DNA of 64,000 nt from Bryobacteraceae bacterium (GTDB lineage Bacteria; Acidobacteriota; Terriglobia; Bryobacterales; Bryobacteraceae), in assembly GCA_023384675.1 (NCBI GenBank), contig JAHDVK010000006.1:62001-126000 (forward strand). The letters are read 5' to 3'. Shown one piece after another: positions 53,661 to 62,367 of the stretch. The position numbers and the translations under genes were made by a program. The notes under the pieces are model-generated. The model saw nothing but the letters and a program-made list of their open reading frames with translations, was not told where the DNA came from and searched no databases. How positions within the stretch are numbered: position 1 is the first letter of the stretch; the number at the start of each line of letters is the position of its first letter.

Positions 53661-56024
53661 ATGTCCCGATTGAAATCTCCCGTGGTTATAAAGGCTTTTG
53701 CCGCGTTTTTCTGCACCTTGATGATCCCGGCAACGGCCGAAACCGAAGCCGCGGCCGGTCCTACGGGATCGATCCGGGGAACGGTCACTCTCGCCGCGCG
53801 CGGCAACCCGATGCCGTACACGACGGTGACGCTTGTCCCGCTGGGCCGCGAGACCGAAACGGACGCCGCCGGCGGGTATTCGTTCGACAACGTCCCGGTG
53901 GGGAGGTACAGCGTGCTGGCGCATATGCACGCGCTGACCGACGAGCGCAAGCCCGCAAACGTCAGCGAAGGCCAGACGACGATCGTGGATTTCGCGCTGC
54001 GGCTCCAGCCTGTTCGCGAGGCCGTAACGGTGACCGCCTCAGGCCGCGCCGAGAGCGTTTTCGAAGCCTTTCAGACCGTGACCTCGCGCGAAAGCTACGA
54101 GCTGACCGCCCGCGCGAACGCGCCCGCGCTGGGTGAAGTACTGGAGAACGAGGCCGGAATTGCCAAGCGGAGCTCAGGGCCCGGCTCCAGCCGGCCGGTG
54201 ATCCGAGGCTTCGATGGCGACCGTGTACTCATTCTGCAGGATGGCATCCGCACGGGGACGCTCTCCGCGCAATCGGGCGATCATGGTGAGCCGGTGGATC
54301 CGGGCGCGATCGAGCGCATTGAAGTGATCCGCGGCCCTGCCACTCTGCTCTACGGCTCGAATGCCATTGGCGGCGTGGTCAACATGGTCACGGGCCACCA
54401 CATCCTCCACCAGCATCCGCACGAGGGTATGCGCGGCTCGTTCACCGCGCTGGGCGGCACGGGTAACGGAATGGGCGGCGGCGTCCTCAATTTCGAATAC
54501 GGCAAGAACCGCTGGCTGCTCTATGGCAGCGGCGGCGCGATGGCAACGGGCAGCTACAACACGCCCATCGGCAAGATCCGCAATTCCGCCACCGAAATGG
54601 GGCACGTTACGCTGGGTCTCGGCCGTTTCGGCGAGAAGTATTCGTTCAACTTCAGCTATAACAAACAGGCCGGCCAGTACGGCATCCCATACGACTCCGA
54701 CGAGGACGATCACGACGAGGACGATGACGACGACGATCACGATCACGCGCACGAGGCGCGCCGCGCGCTCAACCGGACGTCCGTCCGCGGGCCCCTGACC
54801 GGCGATCATGACGACGATCACGACGACGATCACGACGATGATCACGGCCATGACCATGGCCCGGTGCGGCTCGACTGGTTCCGCCACAATTACCGTTTCC
54901 AGACCACGGTGAAGCAATTAGGCGGCATTCTCGATCAGTTCCGTTTCTCTTCGAACTACTCCTACTGGAACCACAAGGAAATCGAGCTGAACGAAGCCGA
55001 AGTCGGTACGGAGTTCTTCAATAAGCAGTTCATCTACCGCGGGGAGTTCCATCAGCGCCGCGCCGGCGCGCTGACCGGTCAGTTCGGCTTCTGGGGTTTG
55101 CACCGCGACTTCAAGGCCTTCGGTGAGGAAGCGCTCGCGCCGCCCGCCAAGCAGAACGCCATCGCGGCGTTCACGCTGCAGGAAGTGGACCTCGAAAAGA
55201 TGCGGCTGCAATTCGGAGCCCGGCTGGAAAACAACCGTTTCAACGCCATCGGGATGCCGGACCGCTCCTTCACCGGCGCTTCGGCCTCGGCCGGCCTCTA
55301 CGTCCCCACCTGGAAAGGCGGTGCGGCCGTGGTCAATTACATGCACAGCTACCGGGCCCCGGGCCTGGAAGAGTTGTATAACAACGGCCCCCATCCCGGG
55401 AATGCCATCTTCGAGATCGGCGACCCGGATTTGCGCCGCGAACGCGGAAACGGGGTCGAGTTTTCGGTGCGTCATCTCACCCGCCGGCTGAAACTCGAGA
55501 CCAATCTCTTCCGCTACCAGTTTTCGGACTTCATCTTCTTTAACCCCACGGGCGAGTTTGACGATGGTCTCCCCGTGGCTGAGTACAAGCAGGGCGACTC
55601 ACGATTCCTAGGGGCGGACGCGCGTTTCGAGGGCGGACTCACCGAAAATCTCTGGCTCACGCTCGGCTTCGACGCCGTGGACGCTCACCTCACCGCGACA
55701 CGGACGCCCCTGCCCCGCATTCCGCCCGTACGCGGGCGCGCCGGTTTCGATTTCCGGTTCAAGGGCGTCAGCGTGCGCCCCGAAGCCGTGATCGCCAACA
55801 GGCAATGGCAGCTTGCGCCGAACGAGACCCTCACGGCGGGCTATGCGGTCTTCAACCTCACCGCGAGCTACACCTACACACAGGTGGACCGCCTGCACAC
55901 CTTCTCGGTGAACAGCTTTAACCTCGGCGACCGGCTCTATCGCAATCATTTGAACTTCCTGAAGGCGTTTGCGCCCGAGATCGGGCGGGGCATCCGCTTC
56001 GGATACACCGTTACCTGGTTCTAA
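53661..56024 (+). CDS. TonB-dependent outer-membrane receptor, ZnuD-like, with His/Asp-rich loops
   Basis: 787 residues from the ATG at 53661 (GAGG 8 bases upstream; gives a clean signal peptide MSRLKSPVVIKAFAAFFCTLM; an ATG at 53634 is the alternative). An N-terminal carboxypeptidase-regulatory-like domain (about 38-120, SIRGTVTLAARGNPMPYTTV) precedes the plug (RPVIRGFDGDRVLILQDGIR, PATLLYGSNAIGGVVNMVTG). The barrel ends FRYTVTWF-like (IRFGYTVTWF). Two outer loops are metal-binding-like: about 344-368 (DEDDHDEDDDDDDHDHAHE) and 381-400 (repeated HDDD units). ZnuD of Neisseria has similar His-rich loops for zinc. Zinc uptake is the best guess, supported by the upstream Zur-like site. Confidence 0.85.
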   Translation: MSRLKSPVVIKAFAAFFCTLMIPATAETEAAAGPTGSIRGTVTLAARGNPMPYTTVTLVPLGRETETDAAGGYSFDNVPVGRYSVLAHMHALTDERKPANVSEGQTTIVDFALRLQPVREAVTVTASGRAESVFEAFQTVTSRESYELTARANAPALGEVLENEAGIAKRSSGPGSSRPVIRGFDGDRVLILQDGIRTGTLSAQSGDHGEPVDPGAIERIEVIRGPATLLYGSNAIGGVVNMVTGHHILHQHPHEGMRGSFTALGGTGNGMGGGVLNFEYGKNRWLLYGSGGAMATGSYNTPIGKIRNSATEMGHVTLGLGRFGEKYSFNFSYNKQAGQYGIPYDSDEDDHDEDDDDDDHDHAHEARRALNRTSVRGPLTGDHDDDHDDDHDDDHGHDHGPVRLDWFRHNYRFQTTVKQLGGILDQFRFSSNYSYWNHKEIELNEAEVGTEFFNKQFIYRGEFHQRRAGALTGQFGFWGLHRDFKAFGEEALAPPAKQNAIAAFTLQEVDLEKMRLQFGARLENNRFNAIGMPDRSFTGASASAGLYVPTWKGGAAVVNYMHSYRAPGLEELYNNGPHPGNAIFEIGDPDLRRERGNGVEFSVRHLTRRLKLETNLFRYQFSDFIFFNPTGEFDDGLPVAEYKQGDSRFLGADARFEGGLTENLWLTLGFDAVDAHLTATRTPLPRIPPVRGRAGFDFRFKGVSVRPEAVIANRQWQLAPNETLTAGYAVFNLTASYTYTQVDRLHTFSVNSFNLGDRLYRNHLNFLKAFAPEIGRGIRFGYTVTWF

Positions 56025-56106
56025 AGCCCGTTCCTCGAGGTTTGCCGCACATTTCGGCCGGTTGCTACACTCGCTGAGGGCGGGACTTCCCCCCGTCCGG
56101 AGCCCG

Positions 56107-57504
56107 ATGAGGATTCTTCTCAGTAACCCCGACTCGCTCGGCGATTTCATCCTGCGCCAGCCGTTGATTTCGGCTCTGCTGGCCGAGGGGCACCAACTGC
56201 TGCTGGTGGTGCGGGATTTCGTGGCGCCGCTGAAGGAACTGCTGTTTCCCGAAACGCCGCACATCGTCTGCCCGGGCAATCCCTACCACGCGGGATTTGC
56301 CCTGGATCATGAGGATGGCGCGCGAATTCTGGCGAGGATTCGCGAATTCGACCCTGAATTGATCGTTGCCGCTTCGTATCAGTACACGCTGCTGGAAGAA
56401 CTGACCGTGCGAGCCTTTCCCTCCGCTGCCTCGCTCGGCATGACCGGATACCTCTATCCCGGCGATCCCGAGGCGGGCCGCGCTATCGAGCCCTCCCTCG
56501 AGTTTCAGGCCCGCGTCGCCGTGGACGCGGACGCTCCGGAGGTGCGCAAGAACGAACTCCTGGCCTCCGCGATTCTGGGCCGCGACACCGTCCTGCCGCC
56601 GCCCGCCATCACGCTCAGCGCATCCGCGATCCAGGCGGCTTCGGCCCACCTGAATACCCTCGGGCTCGAGCCGGGCGCCCACTGGGTGGCTTGTGTGGGC
56701 GAGACCAGCTACACCCGCGTCCGAAACTGGGGCGCCGCGAACTGGACCGCTTTTCTCGCGCACATTCTTGCCGATCCCGATGCGCGCGTCCTGTTCGTCG
56801 GCACTCCCGAGGAAGCGCCCGCCGTGGAGGAGATTCGCGCGGCACTCGGTCCGCTCGCCGCCCGCACAGTGAACGCCTCCGCCAGACCCGGCACTCTCGA
56901 GCAGCTGCTTGGCCTTCTTCACCTCGCCCGCGGCTATCTGGGCAAAGACACTGGGCCCATGCATTTCGCTGCGGCGCTGGGCAAGCCCGTGCTAGCGGTT
57001 TTTGGCGGCGGCACCTGGCCGCGGTTCATCCCCGCTGCCCGTGCCGGAGCGGCCCTCACCGTGGATCTGCCCTGCCGTGGTTGTGACTGGCGCTGTCACC
57101 TGCGGGATTCCTGGTGTGTCAAAAGCGTGCCTGTCGAGGAGGCAATCGCTGCCTTCGCGAGAATCCAGTCGGGTGACAATGGGCCGTTCACGGTCCGCGA
57201 ACTGCCTGCCGCTCCCTCACTCCTGCATCAGATCGCACGTGAATCCTATGACCGGCACATCGAAGTCACACGCGGCTTCTCCCAGAAGATCAAGGAACTG
57301 GAGCAGGAATTGGCGTATGCGTTGTCCGAGCCGAGGTCTACTGAACTTCAGTCGGCGCTTGAAATGAAGACCGCGGAGGCCGAAGCGCTCGCCCGCATCG
57401 TGCCCGCCTTGCGGGATGAAATCGAACGGCTCCAGGCGGAGGCCCGGCCGAGCCCTCTGGCTGGGATCCAGGATGCTCTTCAACGGATCTTGAGGCGGAA
57501 CTGA
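56107..57504 (+). CDS. Family 9 glycosyltransferase (heptosyltransferase-like) with C-terminal coiled coil
   Basis: 465 residues from the ATG at 56107 (MRILLSNPDSLGDFILRQP), the canonical GT9 start; the frame upstream is open but unrelated. Donor-domain stretches: YLGKDTGPMHFAAALGKPVLAVFGGG and the Cys-rich CRGCDWRCHLRDSWCVKSV, seen in many GT9 members. Residues about 395-450 form a charged coiled coil (IKELEQELAYALSE, ALRDEIERLQAEA), absent from WaaC/WaaF. It may tether the enzyme to a partner, perhaps the large glycosyltransferase encoded next (5 bases downstream). Confidence 0.85.
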   Translation: MRILLSNPDSLGDFILRQPLISALLAEGHQLLLVVRDFVAPLKELLFPETPHIVCPGNPYHAGFALDHEDGARILARIREFDPELIVAASYQYTLLEELTVRAFPSAASLGMTGYLYPGDPEAGRAIEPSLEFQARVAVDADAPEVRKNELLASAILGRDTVLPPPAITLSASAIQAASAHLNTLGLEPGAHWVACVGETSYTRVRNWGAANWTAFLAHILADPDARVLFVGTPEEAPAVEEIRAALGPLAARTVNASARPGTLEQLLGLLHLARGYLGKDTGPMHFAAALGKPVLAVFGGGTWPRFIPAARAGAALTVDLPCRGCDWRCHLRDSWCVKSVPVEEAIAAFARIQSGDNGPFTVRELPAAPSLLHQIARESYDRHIEVTRGFSQKIKELEQELAYALSEPRSTELQSALEMKTAEAEALARIVPALRDEIERLQAEARPSPLAGIQDALQRILRRN

Positions 57505-57509
57505 CTTCC

Positions 57510-60500
57510 ATGATTCCCGCGCCCTTCGGCAACCAGGCACTGCTCGCCTTACGCGGGTCTTTTCTCGCGCCGGACTGCTGGGCGCGGATCCTGCAGCTGC
57601 CCGGGTCTCCAGGGCAGGGTGTCCTGGAGCTGGCCTGGCGGCTTTGTCAGGGGGTTCAGTGGGCCATCCTCGCCCATACGGAGAGTCCGGCCCTCGCTGC
57701 CGCCGCCGCGGCGGGCGCGCAGGCAGGCGGAGCCCAGCTCTACCTGACAGGCGCGCTGCCGCGGGAAGCGCTATCGGATCTCGGCCTGACGGAACACGTC
57801 GCTCTGTGTTCCGCGCCGCCTTTGACGCTTCTGCAGTCAACCCCGATCCGGCCGTCGCTCCTTCTCATCGACCGTCTCCACGAAGCGGAGGCCCTTCTGC
57901 CCTTGCTGGCCGGCAACGCCATCGTCCTTTGCCCGCAAGACGCTGCGCAGCCAGGGAGCCTGAGATGCTGGGCGGGGACGCCCCTGTACTTTGCTCCGCC
58001 TTCAAGTACTGAGGAAGCCGGCCTGCCGGAACCGGACTTCGCGGCTGCCCGGCAGGCGCTCGCCGATGCGCAGTTCGCTCGAATTCCGAATGCCCCGCCA
58101 GCCCCGCCGGGCAACCGGCCGCCCGGCCCTTGGCCTGCCCGCCCTCTTCCTGGACCGCCGCTACCGCCAACGCTGCCCGATGGATCGCCCTGGCCGAAGA
58201 TCTCGATCGTCACCCCGAGTTTCAACCAGGGCCGCTACCTTGAGGACACGATTCTCTCCGCCGCCCATCAGCAGTATCCGAATGTTGAACACATTGTGAT
58301 GGACGGCGGCTCAACGGACGAAACCTCCGAGGTGCTGGCCCGCCATCGCCACCGCCTCGCCGCCGCAGTCTCCGAACCCGACCGCGGCCAAAGCCATGCC
58401 ATCAACAAAGGGATGGCGCTGGCCACCGGGGAGATCCTCACCTGGCTGAACAGCGACGATCTGCTCGCCCCCGGCGCCCTCGCCGCCATGGCTCTGGCTT
58501 TTCACACCAGCCGCGCGGACCTGGTCGCGGGCATCGCCTGCCTTTTTTCGGGCCCGCGATTCACTGACCTGCACCTTACGGCTTGCGAGCCGGGGCCGCT
58601 CCCCCTGGACGACCTGCTCGACCTCGATGGCTGCTGGAACGCGGGCCAATTCTTCTATCAGCCCGAGGTCATGTTCACGCGAGAAGCCTGGCTTCGCGCT
58701 GGCGGCATGGTGCGCGAGGACCTGTTCTACAGCATGGACTACGACCTCTGGGTGCGGATGGCCGAGACCGGCGCGCGGCTGCACGTCATCGGCCGCCCCA
58801 TCTGCTGGTTCCGCCAGCACGCCGAACAAAAGACCCACCTCGTCTCCAAGTTCAAGCAGGAGTTGGAAGAGTACCGGAGGGCCTACCTGTCGCGCCACCC
58901 TCTTCCCGCGCGCGAAAAGCCGCCAACTGCGCCTAGACGTTCACTGCTCATTGCCATGATTAACGACCACGGATTCCGCTATGGGGCTGGCCTGGCCCAC
59001 CAGCGGCTCGCCGAGGCTCTCGCGCTGGCTGGGCACACCGTGGCGCCCCTCACTCTAGCCTCCGCCCCACATACCGCCATTACGCCACCCGCTCTTCATC
59101 AGGCAGTCGTATCCCTCAGCCCGGATCTTGTGATTACGGGCAATCTTCACTCCGCAAGTGCGACAGCGGATCATCTTGCCGTCCTCTCCACCCGATTTCC
59201 GACGCTTGCCGTCCTGCATGACCTCTGGCTCCTCACCGGCCGCTGCGCCTATCCGGCAGACTGCCGGAAATACCTCACCGGCTGTGACAGCGCCTGCCCC
59301 ACCGCTTCCGAATACCCGGCCCTTCCCCTTCTGCAGATCCGTCCCGCCTGGGACGCGAAGAAGCGGCTGCACAGCCTGGCGAACCCTCCTTTCCTGCTGG
59401 GCAATTCCGAATGGACCACGGCCTTTGCCCGCGAATCGCTCTCTACCTGGGGCTTATCCCACCCAGAGGCGCAGACCGCCACTATCCGGCTCGCGTTCCC
59501 GCTTGATCGCATGGCCCCCTACTCCAAAGAATTCGCCCGCCGCCAGCTTGGTCTTCCCGAGGATCGATTCATCGTGCTGCTGTCCGGTAATCTTCATGAC
59601 CGCCGCAAGCGCATTCAGGAAGCCTTTGAAGCCCTCGCGCTGATGGATCTGCCCGGCCTGACCATTGTCAGCTTGGGTTATGCTTCCCCGAATGAGTCAT
59701 TTCCGGCCGGCGATGTGAGACGCCCCGGGTATATCGAAGATCCAGACCGCCTCGCTCTTTACATGGCCGCCGCCGACGTCTCAATCGCCCCATCTCTGGA
59801 TGAAACTTTCGGCCAGGTCTATGTCGAATCGGCCGCCTGTGGAACGCCAGCCATAGGCTACCGGAGCACTGGTGTCGCCGAGGCGATCCGCCACGGCGTC
59901 AGCGGGATTCTCGTCGATGAACCCGGCCCCGCGCCATTGGCACGTGCTATTAGGCACCTCTTCCACGACCACGCCTATCGCTCTGCCCTCGGCGTCTGGG
60001 GCCGCCTTTACGCGGAAAACGAGTGGTCTCTCTACTCGGCCTACCATGCGATGTTCTGCGCATGGCGCCGCCTGGGCCTCGTCAACCGCCTTGGCCTTCC
60101 TCCCAAAATCGCCTTCCGCACCGGCACCGCGCCTGCCCTGAACCCACAGCCCGCCGCTCACCGTCACGGTGTTTGGATCGACGCCCTCCATCTCGGTGGG
60201 GAGGAAGGTCCCTTCGAGGAGTTGGGCCTGCCACAATTCCGCTGGGCGCTTGGACCGGTTTCCCGATTGAACATCCACGCACCGGCCCCGGGCAGGCACT
60301 CGCTGGTTCTGCTCTACCGTAATCCGCACCCCCGCCAGACCCTCGCCATTCGAGTTAATGGTCTCCCGTTGCGCACTTACCGCCTGGCCCACAATCGTCT
60401 TGCCTTCGACCGCGCGATCTGCGTCGCAATCACGCTGCAGCAGGACAACAATCTGGTGGAACTCGAATTCAGCCGATGGAGACAAACCCAGGACGATCCC

Positions 60501-60554
60501 CGCCCCCTGGCGGTCATCCTCACGGGCATCCACTGCCTGCCGGACCCTGCCTGA
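57510..60554 (+). CDS. Large fused glycosyltransferase (GT2 + GT4) with extra N- and C-terminal regions
   Basis: 1014 residues. N-terminal about 1-205: Ala/Leu-rich, unassigned alpha/beta region. A Pro-rich hinge (205-228) leads to a GT2 domain at about 230-465: ISIVTPSFNQGRYLEDTI, MDGGSTDETSEV, LTWLNSDDLLAPGA, and SMDYDLWVRMAETGARLHV. A GT4 domain follows at about 475-860, with FIVLLSGNLHDRRKRIQEAF, PSLDETFGQVYVESAACGTPA and VDEPGPAPLA. The C-terminal 870-1014 is beta-rich, carbohydrate-binding-like and unassigned. Two active glycosyl-transfer sites in one chain suggest processive or two-step assembly of a surface glycan. No membrane segment is seen. Confidence 0.85.
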   Translation: MIPAPFGNQALLALRGSFLAPDCWARILQLPGSPGQGVLELAWRLCQGVQWAILAHTESPALAAAAAAGAQAGGAQLYLTGALPREALSDLGLTEHVALCSAPPLTLLQSTPIRPSLLLIDRLHEAEALLPLLAGNAIVLCPQDAAQPGSLRCWAGTPLYFAPPSSTEEAGLPEPDFAAARQALADAQFARIPNAPPAPPGNRPPGPWPARPLPGPPLPPTLPDGSPWPKISIVTPSFNQGRYLEDTILSAAHQQYPNVEHIVMDGGSTDETSEVLARHRHRLAAAVSEPDRGQSHAINKGMALATGEILTWLNSDDLLAPGALAAMALAFHTSRADLVAGIACLFSGPRFTDLHLTACEPGPLPLDDLLDLDGCWNAGQFFYQPEVMFTREAWLRAGGMVREDLFYSMDYDLWVRMAETGARLHVIGRPICWFRQHAEQKTHLVSKFKQELEEYRRAYLSRHPLPAREKPPTAPRRSLLIAMINDHGFRYGAGLAHQRLAEALALAGHTVAPLTLASAPHTAITPPALHQAVVSLSPDLVITGNLHSASATADHLAVLSTRFPTLAVLHDLWLLTGRCAYPADCRKYLTGCDSACPTASEYPALPLLQIRPAWDAKKRLHSLANPPFLLGNSEWTTAFARESLSTWGLSHPEAQTATIRLAFPLDRMAPYSKEFARRQLGLPEDRFIVLLSGNLHDRRKRIQEAFEALALMDLPGLTIVSLGYASPNESFPAGDVRRPGYIEDPDRLALYMAAADVSIAPSLDETFGQVYVESAACGTPAIGYRSTGVAEAIRHGVSGILVDEPGPAPLARAIRHLFHDHAYRSALGVWGRLYAENEWSLYSAYHAMFCAWRRLGLVNRLGLPPKIAFRTGTAPALNPQPAAHRHGVWIDALHLGGEEGPFEELGLPQFRWALGPVSRLNIHAPAPGRHSLVLLYRNPHPRQTLAIRVNGLPLRTYRLAHNRLAFDRAICVAITLQQDNNLVELEFSRWRQTQDDPRPLAVILTGIHCLPDPA

Positions 60555-60565
60555 ACGGTTCGGCG

Positions 60566-60799
60566 CTATGACTTTGGCGCGCCCTCGAGCGTGCCCTTTT
60601 CCTTGTAGTACTTGCCTACGTCGTTGAGCTGCTTCAGGTTGCCCTTCGGGTGACACACCGGGCAGGCTTTCTTTTCCTTCTTGGAGATTTCCTTGGTGGC
60701 GTAGGAGATACCGCTTGTCGCAAGGAAGGCCGCCATCAGCGTCAGGGCGGGAATAAACAGACGTAAATATTTCATATGCTTGCAAAGACCAATCGCCAT
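60566..60799 (-). CDS. Small exported protein with a single CxxCH motif (mini c-type cytochrome or thiol protein)
   Basis: 77 residues. The ATG at 60799 follows GGGAG by 7 bases; an in-frame ATG at 60775 would also work but lacks such a site. Signal peptide (LRLFIPALTLMAAFLATSGISYA), then KKACPVCHPKGNLKQLND. CPVCH is a single c-type haem-binding motif, though no distal Met is evident. The mature protein is only about 43 residues, too small for a normal cytochrome c fold. It may bind a haem, form a disulphide or bind metal. It ends 11 bases after the convergent glycosyltransferase gene. Confidence 0.65.
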   Translation of the reverse strand: MAIGLCKHMKYLRLFIPALTLMAAFLATSGISYATKEISKKEKKACPVCHPKGNLKQLNDVGKYYKEKGTLEGAPKS

Positions 60800-60868
60800 G
60801 TGAGGTCTCCCCTCAAGATACCATCCTCGCGAGAGTGCTTGTCCGCGCTGCGCGGCCAGAAAGTGCGA

Positions 60869-60900
60869 GAGGGGCGGAATTCTTGAGAATCCCGCCCCTC
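60869..60900 (-). terminator. Long hairpin after the sulfatase gene
   Basis: Thirteen of fourteen pairs between GAGGGGCGG-AATTC and GAATC-CCGCCCCTC around a TTGA loop, with one A-C mismatch. It is 70 bases after the sulfatase stop in the direction of transcription. A weak TTTC stretch follows on the minus strand, so intrinsic termination is possible but not certain. Confidence 0.55.
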
Positions 60901-60969
60901 GCCGCGTTGGTCGCATTCTACCCTGTATTGGGTTCGCGATGGTCCCCTTCTTTTCGGGGGCTTCTCGAA

Positions 60970-62310
60970 TTATACCTTCAAACTGCCGGCCAATGGGTCG
61001 CCCTTACGCTTCATATGCGCTGCCAGACGCGCAGCGAGATCCTTCAGCGTCGTGGCGTAGCGTCCGGATTCGGAAAGGTCATTGAGTTCGTCGGGATCGC
61101 TCCGGAGATTGAACAACTGCCAGCGGCCCGCTTTGGGATACCAGATCAGCTTGAAGTCCCCTGCGCGCGCCATTCGCTGGACGTCGCGGTAGGAACAGAA
61201 GACCGCCTCGTGACCGGCATTCCGCCGCTCGATGAGATCGATCAGGCTGGGCCGCTCCAACCCCGCCGGCGCCTTGAATCGCGCCTCTGCGCAGAACGTG
61301 GAGAACAACTGGTGGTGGTAGCACAATCCATCCACACGGCGGCCGGCGAAGCGGTGCCCCGGCAGGCGCAGGATCATCGGCACTTTCACGCTGTGGTCGT
61401 ACATGGACATCTTGCCAAGCAGGCCGTGCGAACCCACGGCAAGGCCGTTGTCGGAGACGAATGCAACGAGCGTATCTTCCAGCACGCCGGACTGCTCAAG
61501 GGTTCCCAGAATCCGTCCGATCTGCTCGTCCATGTGGGAGATCAGGCCGTAGTAGGTGGCCAATTCGCCGCGAATGGCCGCTTCGGTGCGCGGCCAGGGC
61601 AACAATTGTTCGTCGCGGATCTTGAGTTCTCCGTTGTCGAACGGGTGCTCCGGCATGTAGTTCTTCGGCAGAGGCGGAAGCTTCTTCTGGTAGCGTTCTT
61701 CCCACGTTGCCGGTGGAGTGCGCGGATCGTGCGGCGCGGTGAATGACACCATCGCAAAGAATGGATTTCGGGTGCCGGATTTGAAGTAATCCACGGCCGC
61801 GGTGGCGAACAACTCACTGCTGAAGCCAGTGACCCGCTCGGAGGACTCCTGGAATGTCATCTCGTGCGGACCCATGCCCTTGTTGAAGACAAATCGCGTT
61901 TTGTCGAAGCCACGCTTTTCGGGCGTGAGTTCGTTGTGCCACTTGCCTGTGAAAAAGGTCTCGTAGCCAACCGAAGCCAGCACTTCGGGCATCACAGGCA
62001 GTTGGGAGTTGATCTTCTCGCCGAACCAGCGCACGCCCGTGTCCCAATCGTCGCGCCCGGTCAGAAGGCAGGCGCGGCTGGGCGTACAGATCGGGTTCGT
62101 GACGTAGGCATTGGTAAACGTGACACCTTGCTTCACCAGGCGATCCAGCGCGGGGGTTTGAATAGCCGAATTCCCCAACGCGCTGATGGTGTCGAAGCGC
62201 TGGTCGTCCGCAACGATCAACAGAATGTTGGGACGGGCCGCGGCACGCAGGGGTGCGAGGCCGGCGAGTCCGCTCAACAGGAGCGAACGCCGGTTGAATA
62301 ACACTGGCAC
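60970..62310 (-). CDS. Exported sulfatase (alkaline-phosphatase superfamily)
   Basis: 446 residues. Twin-arginine-like N-terminus FNRRSLLLSGLAGLAPLRA. Metal-site start ILLIVADDQRFDTIS, then the formylglycine motif CTPSR at 75-79, where Cys75 must be oxidised by a maturase. Other sites: FMPGH-like His in FFTGKWHNEL, and SDNGLAVGSHG for the second Asp-Asn-Gly metal ligands. Substrate is a sulfated glycan or similar, unspecified. Possible Tat or Sec export would place it outside the cytosol. No maturase gene is in the window. Confidence 0.88.
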   Translation of the reverse strand: MPVLFNRRSLLLSGLAGLAPLRAAARPNILLIVADDQRFDTISALGNSAIQTPALDRLVKQGVTFTNAYVTNPICTPSRACLLTGRDDWDTGVRWFGEKINSQLPVMPEVLASVGYETFFTGKWHNELTPEKRGFDKTRFVFNKGMGPHEMTFQESSERVTGFSSELFATAAVDYFKSGTRNPFFAMVSFTAPHDPRTPPATWEERYQKKLPPLPKNYMPEHPFDNGELKIRDEQLLPWPRTEAAIRGELATYYGLISHMDEQIGRILGTLEQSGVLEDTLVAFVSDNGLAVGSHGLLGKMSMYDHSVKVPMILRLPGHRFAGRRVDGLCYHHQLFSTFCAEARFKAPAGLERPSLIDLIERRNAGHEAVFCSYRDVQRMARAGDFKLIWYPKAGRWQLFNLRSDPDELNDLSESGRYATTLKDLAARLAAHMKRKGDPLAGSLKV

Positions 62311-62334
62311 ATCCTTAATTCAATCAGATTGGGA

Positions 62335-62353
62335 GCCAGGATTCCACCCTGGC
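62335..62353 (-). terminator. Weak hairpin after pruA
   Basis: GCCAGG, loop ATTCCAC, CCTGGC: six pairs, 15 bases after the P5C dehydrogenase stop in the direction of transcription. The sequence after it on the minus strand contains AATCTGATTGAATTAA, which is T-containing but has no clean T-run. Confidence 0.3.
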
Positions 62354-62367
62354 CCGAGCCGCGCAAG

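Noticed and set aside
54690-54862. Repeated GATCACGAC units taken for a CRISPR or microsatellite
   Set aside because: The units are in frame, encode HDDD-type residues and lie inside an intact TonB receptor; there are no spacers.
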